A stretch of 56,555 nucleotides of DNA, from the NCBI GenBank assembly GCA_018302705.1, contig JAGVZI010000011.1:1-56555 (forward strand), in the 5' to 3' direction. Positions 47,339-55,733 of the stretch are shown here, piece by piece. The position numbers were made by a program, and so were the translations under genes. This stretch comes from Candidatus Woesearchaeota archaeon. GTDB lineage: Archaea; Nanobdellota; Nanobdellia; SCGC-AAA011-G17; ARS1403. The notes beneath the pieces were generated by a model. The model searched no databases. It had not been told where the DNA came from and worked only from the letters and a program-made list of their open reading frames with translations. Positions within the stretch are counted from its first letter, which is position 1. The number at the start of each line of letters is the position of its first letter.

Positions 47339-47835
47339 TAGAAAAGACTTTAATTCTAATAAAGCCAGATGGAGTGGAGCGCGGTTTAATTGGGGAGATT
47401 ACAGCAAGGTTTGAGAAAGCAGGTTTTAAAATAGCAGGAATGAAAATGTTCTGGGCAGATGACGGTTTTGCAAGGAAGCACTATCCGAGAAGCATTGAAG
47501 AAAAATATGGAAAAGAAATCCGGGATAGGATTGTAAATTATCTGAAAGAAGGCCCTGTAATAGCAATGGTTTTAGAAGGGGTGAATGCAGTCGAGAATGT
47601 AAGGAAAATTGTAGGAGATACTTACCCGAATGAAGCGCCTCCAGGGACTATCCGCGGAGATTATGCCCATATAAGCAAGGATTATGCAAACAAGAATAAA
47701 AGGCAAGTCAAAAATTTAATTCATGCTTCTGGAAATAAAGAGGATGCAAAAGCAGAAACAAAATTATGGTTTTCCGATTCTGAATTATTTGAATATCAAA
47801 CTGTTTTTGAAAAGCACTGCAGATATTTGTTTTGA
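47335..47835 (+). CDS. ndk: nucleoside diphosphate kinase
   Basis: 166 residues. Transfers the gamma phosphate between NTPs and NDPs through a phosphohistidine. The active His is in NLIHASGNKEDAKAETKLWF; the start TLILIKPDGVERGLIGEI and PGTIRGDYA are family signatures. Slightly longer than usual (about 150) through an insertion near SKDYANKNKRQ. Last gene of the ribosomal operon; no IF2 gene follows. Confidence 0.96.
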   Translation: MIEKTLILIKPDGVERGLIGEITARFEKAGFKIAGMKMFWADDGFARKHYPRSIEEKYGKEIRDRIVNYLKEGPVIAMVLEGVNAVENVRKIVGDTYPNEAPPGTIRGDYAHISKDYANKNKRQVKNLIHASGNKEDAKAETKLWFSDSELFEYQTVFEKHCRYLF

Positions 47836-47919
47836 TAATCTTTAGAATAAGTTAAGCAAGGAAACTCACTCCTTTAGACCTGAGATGAATTGCGTAAATT
47901 ATTTCTTCAATTAAAAAAT

Positions 47920-50241
47920 TCAAAAAATTCCGTTTTTTTTAAATCTTAATTTCCTTGAAAATATCTGGAATGCCAATCCAACAATTGCCAATCCGACGAC
48001 AACGCTTGTTAATATTATTGAAGACTTACTAGTTGTGCCTGTAACAGCGCCAGTAACGTCTCCAATCCCTTCTCCTTCTTCTGCTCCAGTTTCTGCCTGA
48101 TTAGATTCAGTTTCAGCTCGAACTGCTGCTCCAGTCCTAGCTCCTCCTCCACCTCCACTCCCTCTCGCTCCAACCAATCCAGTTCCTGTAATCGGACTTG
48201 GAGCCCCTCCTCCAGTATTATCATCGCTCACAGTTCCACTGCTGCCTCCAGAAGAAGTTGGAGTATAAGAAACAAATTCTGTGAAATGCTTTGTCCATAT
48301 GATCATATCGCTTCCTGAAGATGTAAGGCAATCTCCTTCAGCAGGCATAGTATTAGGATCTGCAATTTCAGAATCAATGCACGCATTAATTGCTGTAAAC
48401 ACACCATTCAAAACATATCCTGCATTCTTCCCGGCTTGTCCCGGTAGAGTAAGCTTTGTAGCTTTATCAAATGTTAATTTCACAGTTGATGATCCTACTT
48501 CTATAACTACTGTCGGTGTTCCAGATACAGTTGCTGATGGCTCTGCCTTTATTGTAGGCAAGGTGATTAGGCCATTCCAATCTGGTTCTCCCTTTATTTT
48601 AGTTCCAGTTGGAATCTCCACTGTATAAGATAGCGATGACGTTTCTCTGCTTAGAGTTAAAGTATTCTGCGTTGTTAACTCTTTTGTAGACTGGTCAACT
48701 AATGAATTTAGATTTAATGTAACAGGCTGATCCTCGCTGACAGAAGCTGGAACTGAAACTTCTTGAAGATCAGCTGCATTGCTATTATCAATCAAAACTT
48801 CATCTACATCGGGATTTACCTCGACAGTGCCTGCAACTATTGTAGCAGGAGCAACCTGTTTCTTAACTGTCAGCTCAAATGATTTTGTCGCGGATGCAGA
48901 ATTTCTTGTCAAGGTTGCTGTCAAGCTGACTTGTTTATCCTCGTTAATGTCTCTTGCAACACTTCCATTTAAAGCAATTACACTTGTGTTTGAAGAACTC
49001 CATGAAATGCTAGTTCCTGGATGATTTTCCAAGCTAGTTGGCAGTTTAACGTCGCTGATTATTTTTTCTCTTTCAACGTTGCCATTCAATATTTTTGTTT
49101 CTGTCAAATCTAGTTTTGCCTGAGATACAGCAAGCTCATCTAGATCAGTTGTTCCTAAAACTATTAATGTAAATGATTTTGATGCGCTGGCTGCTCCTTT
49201 CGATACCGTTGCTGTTAATGTAACTGGAGAATCAAATGTTGGCCTTGAAACGCTTCCAGAGTTTTCAATTATGTTTTTGTTTGAAGAACTCCAAGATATT
49301 TTTGTATTATCATTTCCTGATTTTATCAAATTTAAATTACTTGTTACTGAATTTTCATTCTGACCATTAAGTATCGACGACAAAATCAATAAATTCAATG
49401 CATCCTGTACAGCCCGCTGATCTGATTTTGTCTCCTCTAAGACAATTAATGTGAATGTCTTTGTATCAGAAACAGCTCCTTTTGAGAGCGTTGCTGTTAA
49501 AGTTACTTCTTTATTTCCTTCTCCATTCTTTGGTCTTGTTATTTTTCCAGTATATTTATTCAAAACATTATTGTCCGAGCTCTGCCATGAGATCATCACA
49601 TTTCCAGAAGTGAAATATATTAGATTGAGATTGCTCATTATCTGATTTTCTAGTAGATTTTCTCCTTTTATCTTTCCAATGTCATGGAATAAAGCAGCTA
49701 TTCCACCTTGTTTTGTTTCTTGTCTTTTAAAATCATTTTTTAAATAACACCCCAAAGTTAAGATACAAGTATTAACACCATGAATAGTTGTATCATATCT
49801 ATCAGCTGAAGCCATATTCACTAAATTCATCATAACATTAGGATCTCTTAAAAACCCGTCAATCATATAATCTATAGTTCTAGACAAGACTTCATAAGAG
49901 CTTCCTCTTGGCTCTGCTAAAGTTTCTCTAACTATAGTTGTAAAAGTTGCTTTTACCCTCTCCGGGTCTCCTGAAATTAAATCTTCTTTTAGCTGGGCAT
50001 TAAATCTTTCCTGAGTTTCCCCTAAAATAGCTACAGTATCTCTTTTCCTTATGTAAAGATGAGCAGGCAACGTACCCCTATCTATCCTGCTATCGATTCT
50101 AATGCCTGCTTTTTTGTAAGGTATAAAAGTACCATCTTTTGATTCTTGATAGAGAACATAATCCTTACAAAAGGGTATTTGCGCTCTTCTCACTTCCTGC
50201 ACATCCCCCATCCACAGCACTTCTTGTATTTTTTCCGGCAT
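47920..50241 (-). CDS. chimeric gene: HD-GYP N-terminus fused to surface Ig-like protein
   Basis: 773 residues. Residues 1-192 are the start of a cytosolic HD-type phosphodiesterase (MGDVQEVRRAQIPFCKDYVL, IHGVNTCILTLG, ALFHDIGKIK) and stop right after the HDxGK motif. From about 193 the protein becomes a secreted type: at least three aBig_2-like repeats (NSVTSNLNLI, ISWSSSN, SVSRP, VTLTATVSKG), a beta-rich region, a Gly/Ser/Thr-rich linker and a C-terminal membrane helix (about 742-760) with a basic end. The secreted half has no signal peptide. The junction is near 49665. It is either a recent fusion or an assembly join. Confidence 0.75.
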   Translation of the reverse strand: MPEKIQEVLWMGDVQEVRRAQIPFCKDYVLYQESKDGTFIPYKKAGIRIDSRIDRGTLPAHLYIRKRDTVAILGETQERFNAQLKEDLISGDPERVKATFTTIVRETLAEPRGSSYEVLSRTIDYMIDGFLRDPNVMMNLVNMASADRYDTTIHGVNTCILTLGCYLKNDFKRQETKQGGIAALFHDIGKIKGENLLENQIMSNLNLIYFTSGNVMISWQSSDNNVLNKYTGKITRPKNGEGNKEVTLTATLSKGAVSDTKTFTLIVLEETKSDQRAVQDALNLLILSSILNGQNENSVTSNLNLIKSGNDNTKISWSSSNKNIIENSGSVSRPTFDSPVTLTATVSKGAASASKSFTLIVLGTTDLDELAVSQAKLDLTETKILNGNVEREKIISDVKLPTSLENHPGTSISWSSSNTSVIALNGSVARDINEDKQVSLTATLTRNSASATKSFELTVKKQVAPATIVAGTVEVNPDVDEVLIDNSNAADLQEVSVPASVSEDQPVTLNLNSLVDQSTKELTTQNTLTLSRETSSLSYTVEIPTGTKIKGEPDWNGLITLPTIKAEPSATVSGTPTVVIEVGSSTVKLTFDKATKLTLPGQAGKNAGYVLNGVFTAINACIDSEIADPNTMPAEGDCLTSSGSDMIIWTKHFTEFVSYTPTSSGGSSGTVSDDNTGGGAPSPITGTGLVGARGSGGGGGARTGAAVRAETESNQAETGAEEGEGIGDVTGAVTGTTSKSSIILTSVVVGLAIVGLAFQIFSRKLRFKKNGIF

Positions 50242-50317
50242 TTATTTTAAATTAAATAAAAAAGTATTTAAAAATATATCCTTAATAAATAAAAAAAAGA
50301 AAAAAAGTTTTTTATTT

Positions 50318-51196
50318 TCAGTTGTACAAGCCTTTAACCCCTGTAATGTCTCCGGCTTCTAAAGTTCTCTTCTTGGTTTCTCCAAAGTCTGCATAAGCAT
50401 ACATTGTCTCTTCTGTGCATTCACTACTTGGATGCCCCATACCAACACTATGTCCTATCTCATGGGTGGCTATGTTCTCAAAATCCATCTTTCCTACTTC
50501 TCCTGCTGTACTCCAGCTAAAGTCTACTTGGTCATAAACCTGGTCCCATTCAACTAGCTCTCTCTGACTTGGAGGTCCTCTGAAAATACCCCAAACAATA
50601 GTTACTGCAATAGCTCCAGAATTACTTACATCACCGAAGTAAACCTCATTTAGTCCATCAGGACTTGAAGTGTCAGCAACTAAACTTTCTGCTGTTGAAC
50701 TTCCTCCTCCTAAAATATTTACAGACACATCTTCCCATTTTTGTATGTCATCTACGACATTACTCAAAACATAGTCGGCATTAATCCCCTGTGTGTTGCT
50801 AGGATTTACAAACCACGACTCTAATGTTTTCCACTTAGCTCCATTTGCTAAATAAGAAAAGCAAGAGCTTGTTGTACTCCCTCCACTACAATCTGCAGCG
50901 CATTTATTTGCATTCTCTCCAGGCTCGCAAATGCCATTTCCGCATACTGCTCCTGGTTTTGCAAATTCTCTTTTTTCAAAAATAGCAAATCCCTCTACTT
51001 CTCTTCCATCAACGTCAGCTGCTGTTCCTAAACTAAAAACTCCGGGCGCTACTTCTACTGCATGCTTTGGTATTGTCAAAGAAATATCTGCTTTTGTATT
51101 CGTTGCCGGTACTAAATTAGTGTCTGGCTTTCCTGCTACTACTAACCCAACTGAAAATACCAATGCTATTATCCATAATATTAGGTATTTTTTCAT
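50318..51196 (-). CDS. secreted matrixin-like zinc metalloprotease
   Basis: 292 residues from the ATG at 51196 (MKKYLILWIIALVFSVGLVV signal peptide), with AGATATATAAAAAATAA about 27 nt upstream. The zinc site HEIGHSVGMGHPSS is HExxHxxGxxH and the Met-turn follows at TMYAY. A Cys-rich CGNGICEPGENANKCAADC insert (about 100-118) is a calcium-binding-like module often found in archaeal secreted proteins. It may process surface proteins, including the neighbour. Confidence 0.88.
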   Translation of the reverse strand: MKKYLILWIIALVFSVGLVVAGKPDTNLVPATNTKADISLTIPKHAVEVAPGVFSLGTAADVDGREVEGFAIFEKREFAKPGAVCGNGICEPGENANKCAADCSGGSTTSSCFSYLANGAKWKTLESWFVNPSNTQGINADYVLSNVVDDIQKWEDVSVNILGGGSSTAESLVADTSSPDGLNEVYFGDVSNSGAIAVTIVWGIFRGPPSQRELVEWDQVYDQVDFSWSTAGEVGKMDFENIATHEIGHSVGMGHPSSECTEETMYAYADFGETKKRTLEAGDITGVKGLYN

Positions 51197-51301
51197 CTTG
51201 TTTTTAAGGTCTTTATTTTTTATATATCTTTCTGTTTTAGACAATCTTTTAGCAGACTGCTTTCCAGATCTTTTCTTTAATATAAGGTTGAAAACAAGAA
51301 T

Positions 51302-51388
51302 CTTCAAACTTAGTCATATTCATCCCAGTTCTTATAGTTCTTATATTTCCAACATGGATATACAAAGGTCTTTCATAGTCTTTCAGCT
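51302..51388 (-). pseudogene. decayed copy of the 3' end of the GT-C-like gene (copy 1)
   Basis: On the minus strand it reads LKDYERPLYIHVGNIRTIRT then GMNMTKFED, matching the C-terminal LKDYERPLYIHAGNIRTGIN of the gene at 52190-53668. A 9-bp tandem duplication (AGTTCTTAT) accounts for the extra IRT. It has no start and lies in the upstream region of the metalloprotease gene. Confidence 0.7.
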
Positions 51389-51432
51389 TTTACTCACAAG
51401 GTTTATATATAAAAATGTGGGAAGAAAAGGAT

Positions 51433-51876
51433 ATGATACCATCGCATTATGCTGACAGCTGTATTTTTCTAGAACTTTTCTCAGAAAAAAGAGGTAACAA
51501 AGCAAGATTATGCAGAGCATATATTTATGATATAGACAAAAAATATAAAGTAATTATTTCAAGTCTTACGCTCGGAGAAATTCTTAAATTTCTTTCAGGA
51601 CTAGAAGGCGATATGGAAAGGGTTATGGCATTTCATAAGATAAATGATATAATTAAGAATGCAGAAGTTACTTCCCCCCAATTCGAGGATTATAAAATTG
51701 CTCAGGAGCTACACAATATTGATTATAAAATTGAACCTTCAGACGCTCTGCATGTAGCAATAGCAATAAATAAAAAAGCAAAAGTCTTTGCTACTTTAGG
51801 AGAAAGAGAACTTGCAGAAAATGGAAGAATAGTGGATTATTGCAAAAAAAGAGATCTGACTATCGAGAGCTTATAG
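51433..51876 (+). CDS. PIN-domain RNase (VapC-like)
   Basis: 147 residues from the ATG at 51433; TATA GTTTATATATAAAA lies about 28 nt upstream, so an ATG at 51415 is too close. PIN catalytic acids: Asp in YADSCIFLELF, Glu in TLGEILKF, Asp in EPSDALHVAIA; a last acidic pair in LGERELAENG. Likely a toxin-type endoribonuclease or rRNA maturation nuclease. No antitoxin gene precedes it; its 3' end overlaps a convergent small gene by 17 nt. Confidence 0.82.
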   Translation: MIPSHYADSCIFLELFSEKRGNKARLCRAYIYDIDKKYKVIISSLTLGEILKFLSGLEGDMERVMAFHKINDIIKNAEVTSPQFEDYKIAQELHNIDYKIEPSDALHVAIAINKKAKVFATLGERELAENGRIVDYCKKRDLTIESL

Positions 51877-52027
51877 TGGGCATTTTCCCTTTTTCCCTGA
51901 CCATCTTCAATAGCTCAACACCGCTATATGGGACTTTAATATGCTCTATGTCCTTAAAGAATTCCCTGACTTTCTTCATATGCTCTGGGGAAGTATTTAC
52001 CTTTAATTTAACTCCATTATTTTTCAT
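51860..52027 (-). CDS. 55-residue protein convergent with PIN gene
   Basis: MKNNGVKLKVNTSPEHMKKV, REFFKDIEHIKVPYSGVELL, ending MPTISSR. TATA GGTTTAAATAGG is 29 nt upstream of the ATG. The 3' ends of this gene and the PIN gene overlap by 17 nt. It could be an antisense-coupled partner or an antitoxin-like protein (inference). Family unknown. Confidence 0.55.
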   Translation of the reverse strand: MKNNGVKLKVNTSPEHMKKVREFFKDIEHIKVPYSGVELLKMVREKGKMPTISSR

Positions 52028-52189
52028 CTTACAAAATTTAATGGTTTATTCCTATTTAAACCTTTCTTTTCAAATTTGAAATTTAGGGAACATTGCCAGT
52101 AATATTCATCTCTTCTAATGAAAAATTTATTGCTTTCTTCTCTTTTCTTAAAATTCGACTGCTTTAAGTAGGCTTTAATTTGGTGATAA

Positions 52190-53668
52190 TCAGCATATAA
52201 CTTTCCAAATCTTCCCTTCCACATAATCTTCAAAGCATTTATCTTCAAACTTGGTTATATTAATTCCAGTTCTTATATTTCCAGCATGAATATACAAAGG
52301 CCTTTCATAATCTTTCAGCATTTCTATGGCTTTTTCTGAATCGCTTTGCCAAAAATCTTGCCACTGCTGCAAGTTCCATTTATTATATTCAAATAATCCA
52401 GGAGCTATTGTTTTTCTTTCTGAATAACCTAGAATCCAAGGAGAATAATTCTTATGGGTTGCCATTGCAAACGCATTTTCTTCTGTTGTTTGTAAAGTCT
52501 TTATCTCATTTAATTCTTCTTCAGAAATCAAAGGCTTAGCTGTCAAAGCTTCTCCAAATACATTATAACTCAAAAATAAAAATATGATTAAAATGCTTAA
52601 AACCCCGATTTTCCTATCATCCTTAACAATCTCTAACAGGCCAATAGCAATTATAATTACAGCTATCAAGTCAAGCATGATAATGTATCTGTTAAAGAAA
52701 AACAGCCTGAAAACTACAATCAAGAAATTAATTATGAACCAGATGAACAAAATATTGTATTTCTTGTTTTGAAAAATATAATACAAGCCTAGAGCTAAGA
52801 AAGGGATGTAGATTAAGATTAAGGCTTTGTAGGTTAGCAAGTTAATGAAAGTCCCAGCCCCAATATCAAAAGTTTCTGTCAATCCTGGAACTATAGTTGT
52901 TTTTAATTTGTCTATATATAATAATAAAGACCCAATTATGATTATTATTCCAGAGATAAAATTTTTCTTGAAATTTTTTTTTATGTTAAAGAAAGTATGG
53001 AAAAGGAAGGAAAAAGCAAAAATCAGGAAAGTCGGCCTATGCATTCCTGCTAAGATAATTGCAGTTATTGTAAAAGCCTTGTAATTCGCTTTTTTTAAAA
53101 AATAAAAAGCCAGCAGCAGTAAAGATAATGCTATGATATTTTTATAGTATAAGAAAGTAAAGGCCTTGAACTGGACAATAGACAAAGAATATAATAAAGT
53201 AGATAATATTGCTGTGTTCTTGTCAAAATATTCTTTTACAGTTATATAAATTGAAAATCCTATTAACAGCTCAAATAAAATCAGGAAAAAAATCAGGATG
53301 AAAGTGCTTGGAAAGATTAAATTTAGGGTTTTCATTAAAAGATTGAAGACAGGCTCGAAAGTTGACTTTTCCCAGTCTGCATCTATCTTATTTTCTATTG
53401 AATACTTGTAGATTCCAGCATCATATCCAATTGGAATATCATTGCTTATGTATGGAACTGCCCTTGTAAGGAAAATTAACAAAAAAGCCAAAACCAGAAA
53501 AGAATTGCTTAGTTTTATCTCCTTGCCTTCTCTTCTAGATAAGATCAACAGGAAACTTACAATTAATGCTGCTATCCCAAAAACTAGGATATTTTGAGGG
53601 AGTATTTTAAAAGAAGATAGAACTACTAGAATTAAATAGATTAGCATTAATGGCTTGATGTTGTACAT
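52190..53668 (-). CDS. polytopic membrane protein, GT-C glycosyltransferase-like
   Basis: 492 residues with about 11-12 membrane helices and a C-terminal soluble stretch (about 395-492). An early loop with DIPIGYDAGIYKYSIENKI between helices carries Asp residues, as in GT-C glycosyltransferases. The soluble tail has WILGYSERKTIAPGLFEYN and ends KCFEDYVEGKIWKVIC. Likely a lipid-linked sugar transferase for surface glycoproteins. Two decayed copies of its 3' end are found at 51302 and 55158. Confidence 0.75.
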   Translation of the reverse strand: MYNIKPLMLIYLILVVLSSFKILPQNILVFGIAALIVSFLLILSRREGKEIKLSNSFLVLAFLLIFLTRAVPYISNDIPIGYDAGIYKYSIENKIDADWEKSTFEPVFNLLMKTLNLIFPSTFILIFFLILFELLIGFSIYITVKEYFDKNTAILSTLLYSLSIVQFKAFTFLYYKNIIALSLLLLAFYFLKKANYKAFTITAIILAGMHRPTFLIFAFSFLFHTFFNIKKNFKKNFISGIIIIIGSLLLYIDKLKTTIVPGLTETFDIGAGTFINLLTYKALILIYIPFLALGLYYIFQNKKYNILFIWFIINFLIVVFRLFFFNRYIIMLDLIAVIIIAIGLLEIVKDDRKIGVLSILIIFLFLSYNVFGEALTAKPLISEEELNEIKTLQTTEENAFAMATHKNYSPWILGYSERKTIAPGLFEYNKWNLQQWQDFWQSDSEKAIEMLKDYERPLYIHAGNIRTGINITKFEDKCFEDYVEGKIWKVIC

Positions 53669-53828
53669 TATTTCTTTTTAATGAATCGAAAAGTATATAA
53701 AGATTTGAATTAAAGAGATTCATGTTATAATAATAGCATATTTCAAAAAAGGGGTGATATTGACGTGATCCTACTTTTTGGGGTATGTCAATATTACTTC
53801 TAACTTTGTCGTTATTAAGGACAGTATA

Positions 53829-54353
53829 ATGAAGACATTTAGAGTTTTTAAGAGGAAGCGGAAAAAGAGAAAAGTGAATCCTGTAGATATGATTGATAGT
53901 TCAATCTTTCTAGGTTTTATTTTTGATGAAGACAATAAATTTAAAGAATACTTGAATGTTGTTGGATATAAAAATCAAAATAAGGGGTCAATAACTAATT
54001 CTTTGATGGGAGAGATTCTAACTAATATTTTTGTTAAGGTAAAAGATGAAAATAAGATTGAACAATCTCTTTTAAGAACGAAGGTTTTTGGATTATTAGA
54101 CCAAATTATGACCAAATTGATTGAGGAGGGAAAGTTGGAAATTATTAAATTAAATAAAAGCAATTTTGATTTTGATATTTTTAATAATATTAAAGGGATA
54201 GATTATGCAATAAGCGATGATGATGCTATTCATTTAACTAGCGCTATAATAATGAATTGTCAGAATTTCGTGACTTCAGACAAATTGGCTGAAAATAAGA
54301 TATTATGTGAAAAAATTAAGAGTGAATACAATCTTAACATTAAGAAAATCTAA
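53829..54353 (+). CDS. PIN-like domain protein
   Basis: 174 residues from the ATG at 53829; a longer TTG-initiated form is unlikely. A very basic start (KTFRVFKRKRKKRKVN) precedes a PIN-like core: MIDSSIFLGFI (first Asp), SLMGEILTNIFV (Glu), ISDDDAIHLTSAIIMNCQNF (Asp cluster) and VTSDKLAENK. Likely an RNase of toxin type. Its 3' end overlaps the convergent gene at 54340-54549 by 14 nt, as with the other PIN gene. Confidence 0.72.
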   Translation: MKTFRVFKRKRKKRKVNPVDMIDSSIFLGFIFDEDNKFKEYLNVVGYKNQNKGSITNSLMGEILTNIFVKVKDENKIEQSLLRTKVFGLLDQIMTKLIEEGKLEIIKLNKSNFDFDIFNNIKGIDYAISDDDAIHLTSAIIMNCQNFVTSDKLAENKILCEKIKSEYNLNIKKI

Positions 54354-54549
54354 ATTTGCCTATCCAACCGTGTTTCCTCAGAATCGATCTTGTCTCTATA
54401 TAATATTTTTTAAACTCTGCATCATCAAATAACTTTTTATTAGAATACTTTGCTCTAATACTATTTTTGCCGTTCATTAAATCAACCTCTTTATGACTAT
54501 GCAAATCTCTATTCCTTTTTATAGCTTTTGCTTGGTTTTTAATTTTCAT
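54340..54549 (-). CDS. 69-residue basic protein convergent with PIN-like gene
   Basis: MKIKNQAKAIKRNRDLHSHK then EVDLMNGKNSIRAKYSNKKL and a C-terminal helix with FKKYYIETRSILRKHGW. TATA CTTTATATAACC is about 35 nt upstream. No known domain; high Lys/Arg content suggests nucleic acid binding. Confidence 0.5.
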   Translation of the reverse strand: MKIKNQAKAIKRNRDLHSHKEVDLMNGKNSIRAKYSNKKLFDDAEFKKYYIETRSILRKHGWIGKFRFS

Positions 54550-54653
54550 CTTAGTAATTGTAATAATTTTAAAGTGGTTATATAAAGTTATCTATACTTG
54601 AAAAAATTGTTTTGTATAAAAGCACTATTGTTGTGTAATTGTTAAATTGGATT

Positions 54654-54884
54654 TTAAAAGCTTAAAGTTTCTATCCGGTTAGAATCATGAAAAAATCTTT
54701 TTATCCTGTCTAAAATACCCGGGTTTAATTGTCTCCTTATCCTCTCAGATTCTTCCAATGTTGAGAAAGAATGACTGCATTTGATGCATTGCTCTACATT
54801 TATTGTAAATGTCTTTCCATCTTTTATAATTAATTCCTTTGAATCTTCCAATTTCCCGTTACAAAGACTGCATTTATTTGGCAT
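54654..54884 (-). CDS. YgiT-type zinc-finger protein
   Basis: 76 residues. Two CxxC pairs (KCSLCNGKL and QCIKCSHSF), then STLEESERIRRQL, the pattern of YgiT/MqsA-type N-terminal zinc fingers. In toxin-antitoxin systems this domain belongs to the antitoxin, but the HTH half of MqsA is absent here. It sits among PIN and HEPN genes. Confidence 0.75.
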   Translation of the reverse strand: MPNKCSLCNGKLEDSKELIIKDGKTFTINVEQCIKCSHSFSTLEESERIRRQLNPGILDRIKRFFHDSNRIETLSF

Positions 54885-55017
54885 TTTAGTATAGACTATA
54901 GAATATGCTGTATAATATCTTATATAAAATTATCGAAACTTATTTTTTATGTGTTATCCCGAAATTATTTTAGCAGTATACCTGCTTAATAGATTCATCC
55001 TATAAGCATCGTTTTTA

Positions 55018-55070
55018 TCCATTCTAAACTATATATTATAGGTTACAACAACATTTTTAAGCTTTGTTTT
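55018..55070. repeat. promoter-region repeat, copy 1
   Basis: Matches 56439-56483: both have CATTCTAARCTATATATTAT and AACATTTTTAAGCTTTGTTTT (20 bases of it: AACATTTTTAAGCTTTGTTT). Copy 1 has a 7-8-bp insertion between the two blocks. No gene is visible directly downstream of copy 1; the 333-bp gap 54885-55217 holds this repeat and the GT-C remnant. Confidence 0.75.
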
Positions 55071-55157
55071 CAATTTTTAGATAGGTTCGTACTTCACAGA
55101 ACTCAGCAAGTAACTTTATATATCTTATTTTTAATTATAGGTTCAAAACAACTATAC

Positions 55158-55236
55158 TTAAACTTAGTTATATTCATCGAGTTCTTATAGTTCCAATATG
55201 AATATATAAATGGTCTTTCATAATTTTTTAGCATTA
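55158..55236 (-). pseudogene. decayed copy of the 3' end of the GT-C-like gene (copy 2)
   Basis: On the minus strand it resembles the codons for LKDYERPLYI...NITKF but is frameshifted. It aligns base by base with 52247-52320 with several changes. Its upstream edge supplies the stop codon of the HEPN gene (55218). Confidence 0.6.
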
Positions 55237-55733
55237 TTTTTAGACTTTTTAATCTCTTCATTCTCAATAACTTTATTTATATTAGAAACAAATTTCTTTG
55301 CATTTTTCAGAGAGTCTTCAGCAGGATCTTTATTAGCTTGAGGTAAGGTTTTGTAAGTAAAATTACCTCTTTTTCCTTTCTCGCTTTTAAAAATCTCTAG
55401 AAGCTCATCAGCTCTTACAATCATTTTCTTGTAAATGTTTAATAAACTAATATCCAACTCTCCTGTATCCACAAAATTTTTCTTAAATTCATTTAGTGTT
55501 TTCTTATGAACATTAGGACTATCTGTTTTGATATCTTTAGTTAATAACAAAGCCTTGGCAGCATAAAATATAGCATAATAAGAATGGGAGATTACAGAAC
55601 TGTAAAAAGTCATTTTACTCTCAATTTTTAAAAATTCTTTTACCTCATTATCATCGCTTATTAATTTAACTTTTTCAGAAAGAACAAGCTCATTACTAGC
55701 CCTGTCAGTAAAAGTCTTTATTTGTGAATCCAT
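55218..55733 (-). CDS. HEPN-domain toxin-like protein
   Basis: 171 residues from the ATG at 55733; a TTG two codons upstream is less likely. All-helical HEPN fold: VISHSYYAIFYAAKALLLTK in the first helices and KGKRGNFTYKT later, with the R-x4-6-H/Y-type active region. In HEPN-MNT systems this is the RNase toxin. It overlaps the nucleotidyltransferase gene by 29 nt, the expected operon. Its last residues are encoded by the GT-C remnant. Confidence 0.78.
   Translation of the reverse strand: MDSQIKTFTDRASNELVLSEKVKLISDDNEVKEFLKIESKMTFYSSVISHSYYAIFYAAKALLLTKDIKTDSPNVHKKTLNEFKKNFVDTGELDISLLNIYKKMIVRADELLEIFKSEKGKRGNFTYKTLPQANKDPAEDSLKNAKKFVSNINKVIENEEIKKSKNNAKKL

Noticed and set aside
52024-52248. 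74-residue minus-strand frame between the GT-C gene and the 55-residue gene
   Set aside because: It overlaps the 3' end of the GT-C gene and the promoter of the 55-residue gene; no start signal.
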